From NCBI RefSeq assembly GCF_001644575.1, contig NZ_CP015596.1, positions 2,046,001 through 2,110,000 of the forward strand: a DNA stretch of 64,000 bases. The letters are read 5' to 3'. The translations under genes and the position numbers were made by a program. Below, piece by piece: positions 40,613-51,070 of this stretch. Position 1 is the stretch's first letter. The number at the start of each line of letters is the position of its first letter. The stretch comes from Mycobacterium adipatum (lineage in GTDB: Bacteria > Actinomycetota > Actinomycetes > Mycobacteriales > Mycobacteriaceae). The notes below the pieces were generated by a model. That model worked only from the letters and a program-made list of their open reading frames with translations, had not been told where the DNA came from and made no database searches.

Positions 40613-41879
40613 GGGGGCCCAGCGGCGCGGGCACCGCCGGAGCCACCGCGGCCGGCGGCGGTGGGGCGAACGGGTTGAACGGTGCCGGTGGCGCGGCGGC
40701 CGGCGGCGGTGGGGCGAACGGGTTGAACGGCGCGGCCGGCGGTGGGGCGAACGGATTGACGGGCGCGGCCGGAGCCGGGGTGTTCTGCCCGATACAGAAC
40801 ACGGCGCAGCTCGGCACGGCCGTGGGCGAACCGGGCCCGGGCGGCACGGGCAGGCGGTCGGCCACATCGGCGCGGCCGAGGTCGAAGAAGGGCATCACGG
40901 CCATCGGATCGGTCGAGGGCAAGCCGAGCGCGTTGAGCGGCAGGCCGGGCCCGAGGCCTTCGGGTTCGGTGTCCAGGTGCACATTGCCCATGCCCAGGGC
41001 GGGCACCGGTCCGGTGATCGGCGGCAGATTCACCGGGACCACGCCCGTGGCGTACGCGGCGGCCCAGCCCAGCACGTTGCGGGCGTAGGCGACCGAATTG
41101 TTGTAGCGCAGGATCGCGGACATCACCTGGCTCTGATCGCGCATGTTCAGGCCACCGCTGCACAGGTAACGCGCCGCGGCGAGCGTCGCGTCGTACAGGT
41201 TCTGCACCTCGGCCTTGCCGTCACCGTTGCCGTCGGAGGCATACCGCGACCAGGTGCCCGGCAGGAACTGCATCGGGCCCATCGCCCGGGCGTAGGTGAC
41301 TCGATCGTTGTTGCGGCTCTGGACGATCACCTCGTTGCCCGGCAGCGTGCCGTCCAGGGCGGGCCCGAGGATCGGTTTTGCGGCGGTGCCGTTGACATCG
41401 GTGGCGCCGCCGTTGGCGTGCATCGACTCGATGCGACCGATACCGGCCAGCAGGTTCCAGCTCATCCCGCAGTTCGGCGCGGCAGAGGCCATCATCCGTT
41501 CGGCGTTGCGGTAGGCGTTCAGCGCGACCGTCGGAATGCGAAGGTTGCCGGGGGCATTCACCACGGCGGCCGGCGGGGGAGCCGACAGCGCCGAGCCCGC
41601 GGTCTGGAACGGGCGCGGGGCCTTTGCCGCGGCCACCACGGTGACACCGGCATCGCGGTCGGGGGTGTCCACGACCGCCGCGAGCGGCGTCACGGTGGTC
41701 TCCAGCACCGGCTTGACGATCGGCGAGGAGGCACCCACACCCAGGGTCAGCACCAGTGGGGTGAGGATGGCGATCCCCGTCAACCCGCGTGTGCTGGGAG
41801 CAGAATCAGCCACCGTCCGCATCAGTCGCTCCGCTCCGTGCCGCGCTGCAGCGAGGGCGGAGGCTCCCCCTTTGACCAC
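40593..41879 (-). CDS. Lytic-transglycosylase-like protein with NPFAPP tail (Rv1230c-like)
   Basis: 428 residues: one N-terminal membrane segment (GLTGIAILTPLVLTLGVGAS), an SLT-type domain with NLLAGIGRIESMHANGG and ARAMGPMQFLPGTWSRY (Glu likely catalytic), and a C-terminus of NPFAPPPPAA repeats. Such enzymes cleave peptidoglycan glycan strands. The last codons and stop lie in the 26-bp tandem repeat. GTG at 41879 is used; an ATG at 41822 is possible. Counterpart of Rv1230c. Confidence 0.85.
   Translation of the reverse strand: MVKGGASALAAARHGAERLMRTVADSAPSTRGLTGIAILTPLVLTLGVGASSPIVKPVLETTVTPLAAVVDTPDRDAGVTVVAAAKAPRPFQTAGSALSAPPPAAVVNAPGNLRIPTVALNAYRNAERMMASAAPNCGMSWNLLAGIGRIESMHANGGATDVNGTAAKPILGPALDGTLPGNEVIVQSRNNDRVTYARAMGPMQFLPGTWSRYASDGNGDGKAEVQNLYDATLAAARYLCSGGLNMRDQSQVMSAILRYNNSVAYARNVLGWAAAYATGVVPVNLPPITGPVPALGMGNVHLDTEPEGLGPGLPLNALGLPSTDPMAVMPFFDLGRADVADRLPVPPGPGSPTAVPSCAVFCIGQNTPAPAAPVNPFAPPPAAPFNPFAPPPPAAAPPAPFNPFAPPPPAAVAPAVPAPLGPPPGPAA
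40648..40765. repeat. Imperfect repeats encoding the NPFAPPPP tail
   Basis: Three imperfect copies of a unit containing GGGGCGAACGGGTTGAACGG lie in the C-terminal part of the gene, encoding NPFAPPPP-type blocks separated by alanines. Copy number could vary by slippage. Confidence 0.7.
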
Positions 41880-41976
41880 TCAACCGTCCTAGATGTGCGG
41901 TACCCGACCGTTTGTGAACCTGGTCACCATACCCAGTCCCACGTCGTCATGGTGCGGCATTGGCGGCAACCGATGT

Positions 41977-42534
41977 TCACTGGCCCGGCGTCTGCTCGGC
42001 GTCGTCGGTCGGCTCGTCGGGCGCGACGTCCGCCGCGGTGGCCCGCTTGCCCTTGTTCTTCTTCGGTTTGGGTGGCACCAGTTCGACCAGCATCTCCCGG
42101 AGTTCCTCGAGTTCGCGGCGCAGATAGTCGCGGGTGGCCACCTCGCCGACCGCGAGCCGCAGCGCGGCCAGTTCGCGGGCCAGGTATTCGGTATCGGCCT
42201 TGGTTTGCTGCGCCCGGCGGCGGTCCTCTTCCAGGGCCACCCGGTCCCGGTTCTCCTGGCGATTCTGCGCCAGCAGGATCAACGGCGCGGCGTAGGCCGC
42301 CTGAGTGGAGAAGGCCAGGTTCAGCAGGATGAACGGGTACGGATCCCACTGCAGCGTGACCGCGAACAGGTTCAACAGGATCCAGACGATCACAAAAACC
42401 GTCTGGATCGCCAGGTAACGCCCGGTGCCCAGGAACCGCGCGAACGACTCGCCGAAGCGGCCCGCGGCCTCGACGTCGAACTGCGGGGTGAGCCAGCGGC
42501 GCGAATCCCGCGGCGTGTCGATCCTGTCGCTCAC
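41977..42534 (-). CDS. DUF1003 membrane protein
   Basis: 185 residues with two closely spaced membrane helices (YLAIQTVFVIVWILLNLF and YPFILLNLAFSTQAAYAAPLILLA), then a coiled-coil-like charged region and a lysine-rich tail. FILLNLAFSTQAAYAAP is typical for DUF1003. Function is unknown; genes of this family often accompany magnesium-transporter-like proteins, as here. GTG overlaps the upstream stop (GTGA), so it is coupled to the MgtE-like gene. Counterpart of Rv1231c. Confidence 0.87.
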   Translation of the reverse strand: MSDRIDTPRDSRRWLTPQFDVEAAGRFGESFARFLGTGRYLAIQTVFVIVWILLNLFAVTLQWDPYPFILLNLAFSTQAAYAAPLILLAQNRQENRDRVALEEDRRRAQQTKADTEYLARELAALRLAVGEVATRDYLRRELEELREMLVELVPPKPKKNKGKRATAADVAPDEPTDDAEQTPGQ

Positions 42535-43826
42535 GTCGACTTCTCCGTGGTGACGATCAGGGACTCGGCTTCGCGCTCACGCCAGTCATCGGGCAGCAGG
42601 TGGTCGAGCACATCGTCGACGGACACCGCGCCGAGCAGATGGTTCTCCTCGTCGACCACCGGCCCGCACACCAGGTTGTAAGCGGCGAAGTACCGGGTCA
42701 GCGCGCCGAGCGGTTCTTCGGGACGCAGGCTGGGCAGGTCCTTGTCCACGATGCCGCTGACCAGCGCGGCGGGCGGCTCACGCAGCAGCCGCTGCAGATG
42801 TACGCAGCCCAGATAGCGCCCGGTCGGGGTCGCGGTCGGGGGTCGCACCACGAACACCAGCGAGGCCAGTGCCGGCGTCAGGTCGGGGTCCCGGACCCGG
42901 GCCAACGCCTCGGCGACCGTGGTGTCCGGGGCCAACACGACCGGCTCGGAGGTCATCAGACCGCCGGCCGTGTTCGGCGAATGACTCAGTAGCCGCCGCA
43001 CATCCTCGGAGTCCTCCGGATCCATCCGGCGCAGGAACTGCTCGGCATCGGCCGGCGCCATCGACCCCAGCAGGTCGGCGGCGTCGTCGGGATCCATCGC
43101 CTCCAGGACATCGGCGGCACGTTCGGTCTTCAGCTGCCGCAGCACGGCCACCTGCTCGTCCTCGGGCAGTTCCTGGAGCACGTCGGCCAGACGTTCGTCA
43201 TCGAGGGCGTTGACCACCTCGAAGCGCCGTTTGGCCGGCAACTCGCGGACGGCGTCGGCGACCTCGATCGGACGCTGCCCCTGGAACTGCTCGAGCAACT
43301 GCGCGACACCCTGGTCGGGCATGGCCAATCCGGACGGGGTCAGGCCCTGCACATGTTTCCAGTCCACGACATGGATGTTGCTGCGGCGACCGAGCCGGCG
43401 CTGGGTGCGCACCGCCACTTTCGTGACCATCCAGTCGCGGGTACGGGTCTGCTCGATGCCGAGATCGACGACGATCACATCCTGGCCGGCGAGCTGCTCG
43501 AGGTCGGGGTCATCGACCCGTACCCGGGTCTCCAGCACTTGGCCCAGCGCCAGCACCTCACCGGGGCGCTGGGAGAACCGGCGTAACGAGACATTGCCGG
43601 TGGTCAGCGTGACGGCGCTGGGCTCGATGGCGGTCACCCGCAGGATGGGCACGAAAATTCTTCTGCGGGTGAGCAATTCGACCACAAGTCCGAGCACGCG
43701 GGGCTGCTGGCGAACGATGCTGATGCTGACCACCACATCGCGGACACGGCCGATCGACTCGCCGTCCGGGCCGAGGACGACCATGCCCGCCAGCCGGGCT
43801 GCATATACCCGGGTAACCGCCGCCAT
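42531..43826 (-). CDS. PRC-barrel/MgtE N-domain/CBS protein without membrane domain
   Basis: 431 residues: an N-terminal PRC-barrel-like segment (VLGPDGESIGRVRDVVV), a second such region, an MgtE N-terminal helical domain (about 185-285; DERLADVLQELPEDEQVAVLRQLKTERAADVL) and a pair of CBS domains (LMTSEPVVLAPDTTVAEALA ... LLGAVSVDDVLDHLL). The MgtE channel domain is missing, so it is probably a Mg2+ or nucleotide sensor. TACGCT (43834-43839, complement) is seven bases upstream. Counterpart of Rv1232c; DUF1003 follows. Confidence 0.85.
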   Translation of the reverse strand: MAAVTRVYAARLAGMVVLGPDGESIGRVRDVVVSISIVRQQPRVLGLVVELLTRRRIFVPILRVTAIEPSAVTLTTGNVSLRRFSQRPGEVLALGQVLETRVRVDDPDLEQLAGQDVIVVDLGIEQTRTRDWMVTKVAVRTQRRLGRRSNIHVVDWKHVQGLTPSGLAMPDQGVAQLLEQFQGQRPIEVADAVRELPAKRRFEVVNALDDERLADVLQELPEDEQVAVLRQLKTERAADVLEAMDPDDAADLLGSMAPADAEQFLRRMDPEDSEDVRRLLSHSPNTAGGLMTSEPVVLAPDTTVAEALARVRDPDLTPALASLVFVVRPPTATPTGRYLGCVHLQRLLREPPAALVSGIVDKDLPSLRPEEPLGALTRYFAAYNLVCGPVVDEENHLLGAVSVDDVLDHLLPDDWREREAESLIVTTEKST

Positions 43827-43851
43827 GAGTCAAAGCGTAGAGACTGGGGGC
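43827..43851. promoter_or_regulatory. Divergent promoters for the MgtE/CBS and CitE-like genes
   Basis: In 25 bp, TACGCT on the complement strand (43834-43839) serves the MgtE/CBS gene at 7 nt. On the plus strand TAGAGA (43838-43843) lies 8 nt before the lyase GTG but lacks the final T. The two share 43838-43839, the same arrangement as in the NUDIX/fadD36 gap. Confidence 0.4.
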
Positions 43852-44835
43852 GTGGACAACAGGTATCGCCCCCGACGAACGTGTCTGTCGGTTCCGGGCA
43901 GCAGCGACAAAATGATCGAGAAGGCCAAGACCCTGGCGGCCGACCAGGTGTTCCTGGATCTCGAGGACGCGGTGGCCCCCGATGCGAAGGCGGCCGCCCG
44001 GACCCGGGTTGCCGCCGCACTGGCCGGGCCCGGCTGGAACGGCTCGTCGCTCAAAGGGGTGCGCGTCAACGACTGGACGACGCCATGGACCCACGCCGAC
44101 GTCATCGAGGTGGTGACCGAGGTGGCCCGCGCCGGGTCGGTGCTGGACATCATCGTGCTGCCCAAGGTGCCCGACGCCACCCATGTGCATGCGCTGGACA
44201 TGCTGCTCACCCAGCTGGAGCAGACCCATGGACTGCCGGTGGGCCGCATCGGTATCGAGCCGCAGATCGAGAATGCCCAGGGCCTGACGAATATCGACGC
44301 CATCGCCGCCGCGCCGCGCGTGCAGGCCTTGGTGCTCGGCCCCGGCGACATGGCGGCCAGCCTCAACATGCGCACCCTGGAGGTCGGCGGGCAGCCCGAG
44401 GGGTACGACCTCGGCGACGCCCACCACCACGTGCTGATGCGCATCCTGGTGGCCGCCCGCGCCCACGGTCTCAACGCCATCGACGGGCCATATGTGAAGG
44501 TGCGCGATGTCGAGGGGTTCCGCCGGGTGGCCGGCCGGTCGGCTGCGCTCGGCTACGACGGGAAATGGGTGCTGCACCCGGACCAGATCACCGCGGGCAA
44601 CGAGCTGTTCAGCCCGCGGCAGGCCGACTACGACCACGCAGAGCTGATCCTGGATGCCTACGAGTGGCACACCTCGGCGGCCGGTGGAGCCCGCGGGGCG
44701 GTGATGCTCGGCGACGAGATGATCGACGAGGCCAGCCGCAAGATGGCGCTGGTGGTCGCGGGTAAGGGCCGCGCCGCCGGGATGGTCCGCACCGGTGAGC
44801 CCTACCGGCCGCCCACGGGGTCTTCGCAGAGCTAA
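43852..44835 (+). CDS. HpcH/HpaI aldolase/citrate-lyase-beta-like CoA ester lyase
   Basis: 327 residues with a TIM barrel: RTCLSVPGSSDKMIEKA at the start, VFLDLEDAVAPDAK with the metal-binding acidic residue, IGIEPQIENAQGL with the second, and ALVLGPGDMAAS. Members cleave or form CoA esters such as malyl-CoA, or act as malyl-CoA thioesterases; the exact substrate is not clear. It differs from the 273-residue CitE of M. tuberculosis. The frame open from 43210 is antisense to the previous gene. Divergent, 25 bp from the MgtE-like start. Confidence 0.83.
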   Translation: MDNRYRPRRTCLSVPGSSDKMIEKAKTLAADQVFLDLEDAVAPDAKAAARTRVAAALAGPGWNGSSLKGVRVNDWTTPWTHADVIEVVTEVARAGSVLDIIVLPKVPDATHVHALDMLLTQLEQTHGLPVGRIGIEPQIENAQGLTNIDAIAAAPRVQALVLGPGDMAASLNMRTLEVGGQPEGYDLGDAHHHVLMRILVAARAHGLNAIDGPYVKVRDVEGFRRVAGRSAALGYDGKWVLHPDQITAGNELFSPRQADYDHAELILDAYEWHTSAAGGARGAVMLGDEMIDEASRKMALVVAGKGRAAGMVRTGEPYRPPTGSSQS

Positions 44836-45278
44836 ACCAGGGTGAAGCCGCTGGCGACGACGCCGATCCACAGCAGGATCATCAGGACCAGGCCGGCGGT
44901 GACCAGCCCGCCGATGACGGTCCCGGCCAGGGCCAGCCCGTAGCCGTCCTGGCCGGTGCGTTTGGTCTCGCGCATCGCGATGACGCCGAGCACCAGCCCC
45001 ACCACCGACGGCACCCCGCAGAACAACAGCCCGACGAGGGCGGCGACCAGCGCGCCGACCGCCTTGCCGTTGGTTCCGGGGGGTTTCGCCGGCCGGTACG
45101 GGTCGTAGAACACCGGGGCGCCGGGGTAGCCGGGATATCCGGGCGGCGGGTAGCCGGGTGCGCCGGGGAAGCCGGCGGGCGGTCCGGGGTAGATCGGCGG
45201 CGGCAGACCCGGATCGGCGGGGTAGTCCCACGCCGGGTTCGGCTCGCCCGCGGGCGGCTGCGCAGGGCCCTCGCTCAC
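44832..45278 (-). CDS. DUF4190 membrane protein, copy 2
   Basis: 148 residues: a proline/glycine/tyrosine-rich cytoplasmic tail (about 1-70, many PGYP/GAP units), then two membrane helices (AVGALVAALVGLLFCGVPSVVGLVLGVIA and ALAGTVIGGLVTAGLVLMIL) of the DUF4190 type. It follows its paralogue with a GTGA overlap. Its stop codon overlaps that of the CitE-like gene (CTAA). Function unknown; low-complexity tails of this sort often bind membrane or envelope partners. Confidence 0.8.
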   Translation of the reverse strand: MSEGPAQPPAGEPNPAWDYPADPGLPPPIYPGPPAGFPGAPGYPPPGYPGYPGAPVFYDPYRPAKPPGTNGKAVGALVAALVGLLFCGVPSVVGLVLGVIAMRETKRTGQDGYGLALAGTVIGGLVTAGLVLMILLWIGVVASGFTLV

Positions 45279-45904
45279 AGCACCGCGACGGCGATGATGA
45301 AGCTGAACACCAGCGTCAGCGCGCCGACCGCGATGCCCGCCACCGCGAGTCCGTGGCCGCCCTGGTGGTTCTGCTTGATCTGGTTGAGCGCGACGATGCC
45401 GAGCACGATGCCGATGATCGAGCCGATCCCGCAGAGGACTCCGGCGAGGGAGGCGATCAGCGAGCCGATGGCCAGGGAGTTCGTCCCCGGCTGTGGTGCC
45501 GGTCCGTAGCCCCCGTAGCCGGGCATGGAGCCGTACGGCGGCGGGTAGCCCGGCGGCGGCCCGCCGTACGGGGATGCGCCGTAGGGCGGCGCCGGCGGAT
45601 AACCCGCGGGCGGGGGTGCGCCCTGGGGTGCCCCGAAGCCCGGGGGCGGTGGCGGGTAGCCGGTGGACGCATAGTCCGGCGGCGGGAAAGCGGGCGGCGG
45701 GTAACCGCCGTAGGCCGGTGGCGGCGAATAGTCCGGGTAAGCGGGCGTCGTCGGCGGGGTGGGTTCGGCGGGGGATTGCTCGATCGGGGGCGCCTCGTAA
45801 CCGGCGGAGGTCGGCTCGGAGGCACCGCCTGCCGTGGTCGGTTCGGTACCGGAACCGCCGTCCGATGGTGGCGTTGCCCCTGCGTTCTCACCCGGATCGG
45901 TCAT
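45275..45904 (-). CDS. DUF4190 membrane protein, copy 1
   Basis: 209 residues: a long Pro/Gly/Tyr-rich N-terminus (about 1-140) with repeated YPPP and PPGYPPP units, and two C-terminal helices (LAIGSLIASLAGVLCGIGSIIGIVLGIVA; LAVAGIAVGALTLVFSFIIAVAVL) of the DUF4190 type. It is paralogous to the next gene and overlaps it by four bases. Positional counterpart of Rv1233c. Function unknown. Confidence 0.8.
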   Translation of the reverse strand: MTDPGENAGATPPSDGGSGTEPTTAGGASEPTSAGYEAPPIEQSPAEPTPPTTPAYPDYSPPPAYGGYPPPAFPPPDYASTGYPPPPPGFGAPQGAPPPAGYPPAPPYGASPYGGPPPGYPPPYGSMPGYGGYGPAPQPGTNSLAIGSLIASLAGVLCGIGSIIGIVLGIVALNQIKQNHQGGHGLAVAGIAVGALTLVFSFIIAVAVL

Positions 45905-46069
45905 CCGTCAAACTTAGCGTACGTGCTGGTACCCGGGGTGATTGCCAGTGCGGGGCACTGGCGCGCCGGCACCGTTCGGGGGCTAGGGTTGTGGCATCGA
46001 ACCCGAAGGACGCGTACCCGTCTGCACAGGTCGTGGAGCGCTGACGCGAACGAAGGAGAACGAGTAGCC

Positions 46070-46582
46070 ATGACCGGTCCCCTCCAGCCCGGCAACGACC
46101 CCGTGGGCCGACCCGGCTCGCGTGGCCCATCCGCACTGCCGACCCCGCCGAAGGGCTGGCCGATCGGGGCGTACCCCACCTACGCCGAGGCCCAACGGGC
46201 GGTGGATTACCTCTCCGATCAACAGTTCCCGGTGCAGCAGGTCACCATCGTCGGCGTCGATCTGATGCAGGTCGAGCGGGTGACCGGCCGGTTGTCGTGG
46301 CCGAAGGTGCTCGGCGGCGGGGTGCTCTCGGGTGCCTGGCTGGGCTTGTTCATCGGGCTGATCCTGGGCTTCTTCAGCCCGAGTCCGTGGGGCGCACTGG
46401 CCACCGGCCTGATCGCGGGTGTCTTCTTCGGCCTCATCACCTCGGCCGTTCCGTACGCGATGGCCCGTGGCACAAGAGATTTCAGCTCCACCATGCAGCT
46501 CGTGGCGGGCCGTTACGACGTGCTCTGTGATCCGCAAAGCGCAGAGCAGGGGCGGGATCTGCTGGCGCGCTTGACGATCTGA
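46070..46582 (+). CDS. Rv1234-like membrane protein (general stress protein 17M type)
   Basis: 170 residues: a general-stress-like N-terminal domain (GAYPTYAEAQRAVDYLSDQQFPVQQVTIVGVDL) followed by two membrane helices (VLSGAWLGLFIGLILGFFSP; WGALATGLIAGVFFGLITSAVPYAMA). Function unknown; often annotated as a magnesium transporter without evidence. AAGGAG lies 11 bases before the ATG. Upstream of lpqY on the same strand. Confidence 0.83.
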   Translation: MTGPLQPGNDPVGRPGSRGPSALPTPPKGWPIGAYPTYAEAQRAVDYLSDQQFPVQQVTIVGVDLMQVERVTGRLSWPKVLGGGVLSGAWLGLFIGLILGFFSPSPWGALATGLIAGVFFGLITSAVPYAMARGTRDFSSTMQLVAGRYDVLCDPQSAEQGRDLLARLTI

Positions 46583-46605
46583 TGGGCGACGCGCCCGGGA
46601 AACGG

Positions 46606-48099
<1,494 letters not shown>

Positions 48100-48160
48100 G
48101 CGATGCTTGCGAGCGAACCGACGGCGCTGAACGCGGCATCCGATCGGGCGAGGTGGCCGC

Positions 48161-49054
48161 GTGACGAACACGCAGACGGATGACCTCGCCTCGCAGCGGC
48201 GGTTGGCCTTCTGGTTGATCAGCCCGGCGGTCTTCCTGATGCTGGCGGTGACGGCCTACCCGATCGTCTACGCCGTCTGGCTCAGCCTGCAGCGCTACAA
48301 CCTGGCCGCCCCCGATGACGTCGAGTTCGTCGGTATCGACAACTACGTCACCATCCTTTCCGACCGCTACTGGTGGACGGCGTTCGCGGTGACGCTGGGT
48401 GTCACCATCGTCTCGGTGGCCATCGAGTTCGTGCTCGGCATGGCGCTCGCACTGGTCATGCACCGCACCATCTTCGGCAAAGGCGTGGTGCGCACCGCCA
48501 TTCTGGTGCCCTACGGCATCGTGACGGTGGCGGCCTCCTACAGCTGGTACTACGCGTGGACGCCCGGCACCGGGTATCTGGCCAACCTGCTGCCGACCGG
48601 CAGCGCGCCGCTGACCGAACAGCTTCCGTCGCTGGCCATCGTGGTGCTCGCCGAGGTGTGGAAGACGACGCCGTTCATGGCGCTGCTGTTGTTGGCCGGT
48701 CTGGCGCTGGTGCCCCAGGACCTGCTCAATGCGGCGCAGGTCGACGGAGCCGGCGGATGGAAGCGGTTGACCAAGATCATCATCCCGCTGATCAAACCCG
48801 CAATCCTGGTGGCATTGCTGTTCCGCACCCTGGACGCGTTCCGCATCTTCGACAACATCTACGTGCTGACCGGCGGTGCGAACGACACCGGTTCGGTCTC
48901 GATCCTCGGTTACGACAACCTGTTCAAGGCGTTCAACCTGGGGCTGGGTTCGGCCATCAGCGTGCTGATCTTCCTGTGCGTCGCGGTGATCGCCTTCATC
49001 TTCATCAAGATCTTCGGTGCCTCGGCACCCGGCGCGGACGAGGAGGGCCGCTAG
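48161..49054 (+). CDS. sugA: Trehalose ABC transporter permease SugA
   Basis: 297 residues with six membrane helices. The cytoplasmic EAA-like loop is DLLNAAQVDGAGGWKRLTKIIIPLI, which contacts SugC. It forms the membrane channel with SugB for trehalose uptake. The GTG at 48161 has GAGG seven bases before it. Separated from lpqY by 61 bases, bridged by a mini-ORF. The stop is followed at once by the sugB ATG. Confidence 0.93.
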   Translation: MTNTQTDDLASQRRLAFWLISPAVFLMLAVTAYPIVYAVWLSLQRYNLAAPDDVEFVGIDNYVTILSDRYWWTAFAVTLGVTIVSVAIEFVLGMALALVMHRTIFGKGVVRTAILVPYGIVTVAASYSWYYAWTPGTGYLANLLPTGSAPLTEQLPSLAIVVLAEVWKTTPFMALLLLAGLALVPQDLLNAAQVDGAGGWKRLTKIIIPLIKPAILVALLFRTLDAFRIFDNIYVLTGGANDTGSVSILGYDNLFKAFNLGLGSAISVLIFLCVAVIAFIFIKIFGASAPGADEEGR

Positions 49055-49891
49055 ATGGCGGAGAACGTGGGTGCCCGCCGCGCGACGGGTTGGGCTGTCG
49101 TCAACGTCATCGTCGTGCTGTACGCCTTGTTCCCGGTGCTGTGGATCCTGTCCCTGTCGCTGAAGCCGACGTCGACGGTCAAGGACGGCAAGCTCATTCC
49201 GTCGGAGATCACCTTCGACAACTACAAGGCCATCTTCGAGGGCAACATCTTCACCTCGGCGCTGGTCAACTCGATCGGCATCGGTCTGATCACCACGTTG
49301 ATCGCCGTCGTCATCGGTGGGATGGCGGCCTACGCGATCGCGCGACTGGCCTTCCCCGGCAAGAAGGTTCTGGTCGGCGTGGCCCTGCTGATCGCGATGT
49401 TCCCGCAGATCTCGCTGGTGACGCCGATCTTCAACATCGAACGCCGGCTCGGGCTCTTCGACACCTGGCCGGGACTCATCATTCCTTACATCACGTTCGC
49501 GCTGCCGCTGGCGATCTACACCATGAGTGCGTTCTTCAAGGAGATCCCGTGGGATCTGGAGAAGGCGGCCAAGATGGACGGCGCCACCCCGGGGCAGGCC
49601 TTCCGCAAGGTGATCGCGCCGCTGGCCGCGCCGGGCATCGTCACCGCGGGCATCCTGGTGTTCATCTTCGCGTGGAACGACCTGCTGCTCGCGTTGTCGT
49701 TGACCGCCACGGAGCGGGCGATCACCGCCCCGGTGGCCATCGCCAATTTCACCGGTAGCTCACAGTTCGAGGAGCCGACCGGGTCGATCGCAGCGGGGGC
49801 GATGGTCATCACCGTCCCGATCATCATCTTTGTGCTCATATTTCAGCGACGGATCGTGGCCGGGTTGACCTCCGGCGCGGTGAAGGGGTAA
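49055..49891 (+). CDS. sugB: Trehalose ABC transporter permease SugB
   Basis: 278 residues with six membrane helices and an EAA-like loop ([31 protein letters not shown]) for contact with SugC. It is the second half of the trehalose channel. The ATG follows the sugA stop with no gap, indicating coupled translation, and sugC begins three bases after its stop. Counterpart of Rv1237. Confidence 0.93.
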   Translation: MAENVGARRATGWAVVNVIVVLYALFPVLWILSLSLKPTSTVKDGKLIPSEITFDNYKAIFEGNIFTSALVNSIGIGLITTLIAVVIGGMAAYAIARLAFPGKKVLVGVALLIAMFPQISLVTPIFNIERRLGLFDTWPGLIIPYITFALPLAIYTMSAFFKEIPWDLEKAAKMDGATPGQAFRKVIAPLAAPGIVTAGILVFIFAWNDLLLALSLTATERAITAPVAIANFTGSSQFEEPTGSIAAGAMVITVPIIIFVLIFQRRIVAGLTSGAVKG

Positions 49892-49894
49892 TTC

Positions 49895-51070
49895 ATGGCC
49901 GAGATCGTGCTGGAGAACGTCACGAAGAGCTACGCCAACGGTGCCGCGGCGGTGAAGAACCTGTCGCTGACCATCGCCGACGGCGAGTTCATCATCCTGG
50001 TCGGACCGTCGGGCTGCGGGAAGTCGACCACCCTGAACATGATTGCGGGCCTGGAGGACATCAGCTCCGGGGAGTTGCGCATCGGCGGGGAGCGGGTCAA
50101 CGACAGGGCGCCCAAGGACCGCGACATCGCCATGGTGTTCCAGTCCTATGCGCTGTACCCGCATATGACCGTGCGCCAGAACATCGCGTTTCCCCTGACG
50201 CTGGCCAAGGTCGGCAAGGACGAGATCGCCCGCAAGGTCGACGAGACCGCCAAGATCCTGGACCTGGCCGCACTGCTGGACCGCAAGCCCGGGCAGCTGT
50301 CCGGCGGTCAGCGCCAGCGGGTGGCGATGGGCCGGGCGATCGTCCGTAATCCCAAGGCGTTCCTGATGGACGAGCCGCTATCCAACCTGGACGCCAAGCT
50401 GCGCGTGCAGATGCGCACCGAGATCGCGCGGCTGCAGAGCCGGCTGGGCACCACCACGGTGTATGTCACCCACGACCAGACCGAGGCGATGACGCTGGGG
50501 GACCGCGTCGTGGTGATGCTGGCCGGTGTGGCCCAGCAGATCGGCACCCCCGAGGAGCTGTACACCACCCCGGCGAATCTCTTCGTCGCCGGTTTCATCG
50601 GGTCGCCGGGGATGAACTTCTTCCCGGCGACGCTGACCGACGGCGGCATCAAGCTGCCGTTCGGTGACGAGGTGGTGCTCACCGATGAGGCGCAGCGGAT
50701 CCTGGGGCAGCATCCCAAGCCGACCAACGTGATCGCCGGGCTGCGACCCGAGCATTTCGACGACGCCGCGCTGGTGGACTCCTACACCCGCATCAAGGGG
50801 CTCACCTTCGAGGTGGACGTCGATCTGGTGGAGTCCCTGGGCGCCGACAAGTATCTGCATTTCCGCATCGAGGGGTCCGGTGCGAAGTCGGCTCGGCTCG
50901 CCGAACTGGCCGCCGAATCCGGTGCCGGCGAAAACGAGTTCGTGGCAAGGGTTTCGGCCGACTCGAAGGTGTCCGCCGGTAAGAAGGCGGAGCTGGCGGT
51001 GGACACCTCCAAGCTGATCATCTTCGACGGTGACACCGGGGTGAATCTGTCGATCCCGCCCGCCGGCTAG
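49895..51070 (+). CDS. sugC: Trehalose ABC transporter ATPase SugC
   Basis: 391 residues: Walker A GPSGCGKST, signature LSGGQRQRVAMGRA, Walker B FLMDEPLSNLD, the switch histidine in YVTHDQTEAM, and a C-terminal MalK-like OB-fold region. It powers trehalose import through SugA and SugB. Length is close to Rv1238 (393). Its TAG shares its last base with the GTG of the SUFU-domain gene. Confidence 0.95.
   Translation: MAEIVLENVTKSYANGAAAVKNLSLTIADGEFIILVGPSGCGKSTTLNMIAGLEDISSGELRIGGERVNDRAPKDRDIAMVFQSYALYPHMTVRQNIAFPLTLAKVGKDEIARKVDETAKILDLAALLDRKPGQLSGGQRQRVAMGRAIVRNPKAFLMDEPLSNLDAKLRVQMRTEIARLQSRLGTTTVYVTHDQTEAMTLGDRVVVMLAGVAQQIGTPEELYTTPANLFVAGFIGSPGMNFFPATLTDGGIKLPFGDEVVLTDEAQRILGQHPKPTNVIAGLRPEHFDDAALVDSYTRIKGLTFEVDVDLVESLGADKYLHFRIEGSGAKSARLAELAAESGAGENEFVARVSADSKVSAGKKAELAVDTSKLIIFDGDTGVNLSIPPAG

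Noticed and set aside
43210..43851. N-terminal extension of the CitE-like lyase
   Set aside because: It is antisense to the MgtE/CBS gene and has no similarity; the family begins at the GTG at 43852.
48373..49758. 461-codon frame overlapping sugA and sugB
   Set aside because: A plus-one shadow of the permease genes; Arg/Gly/Asp-rich without membrane helices.
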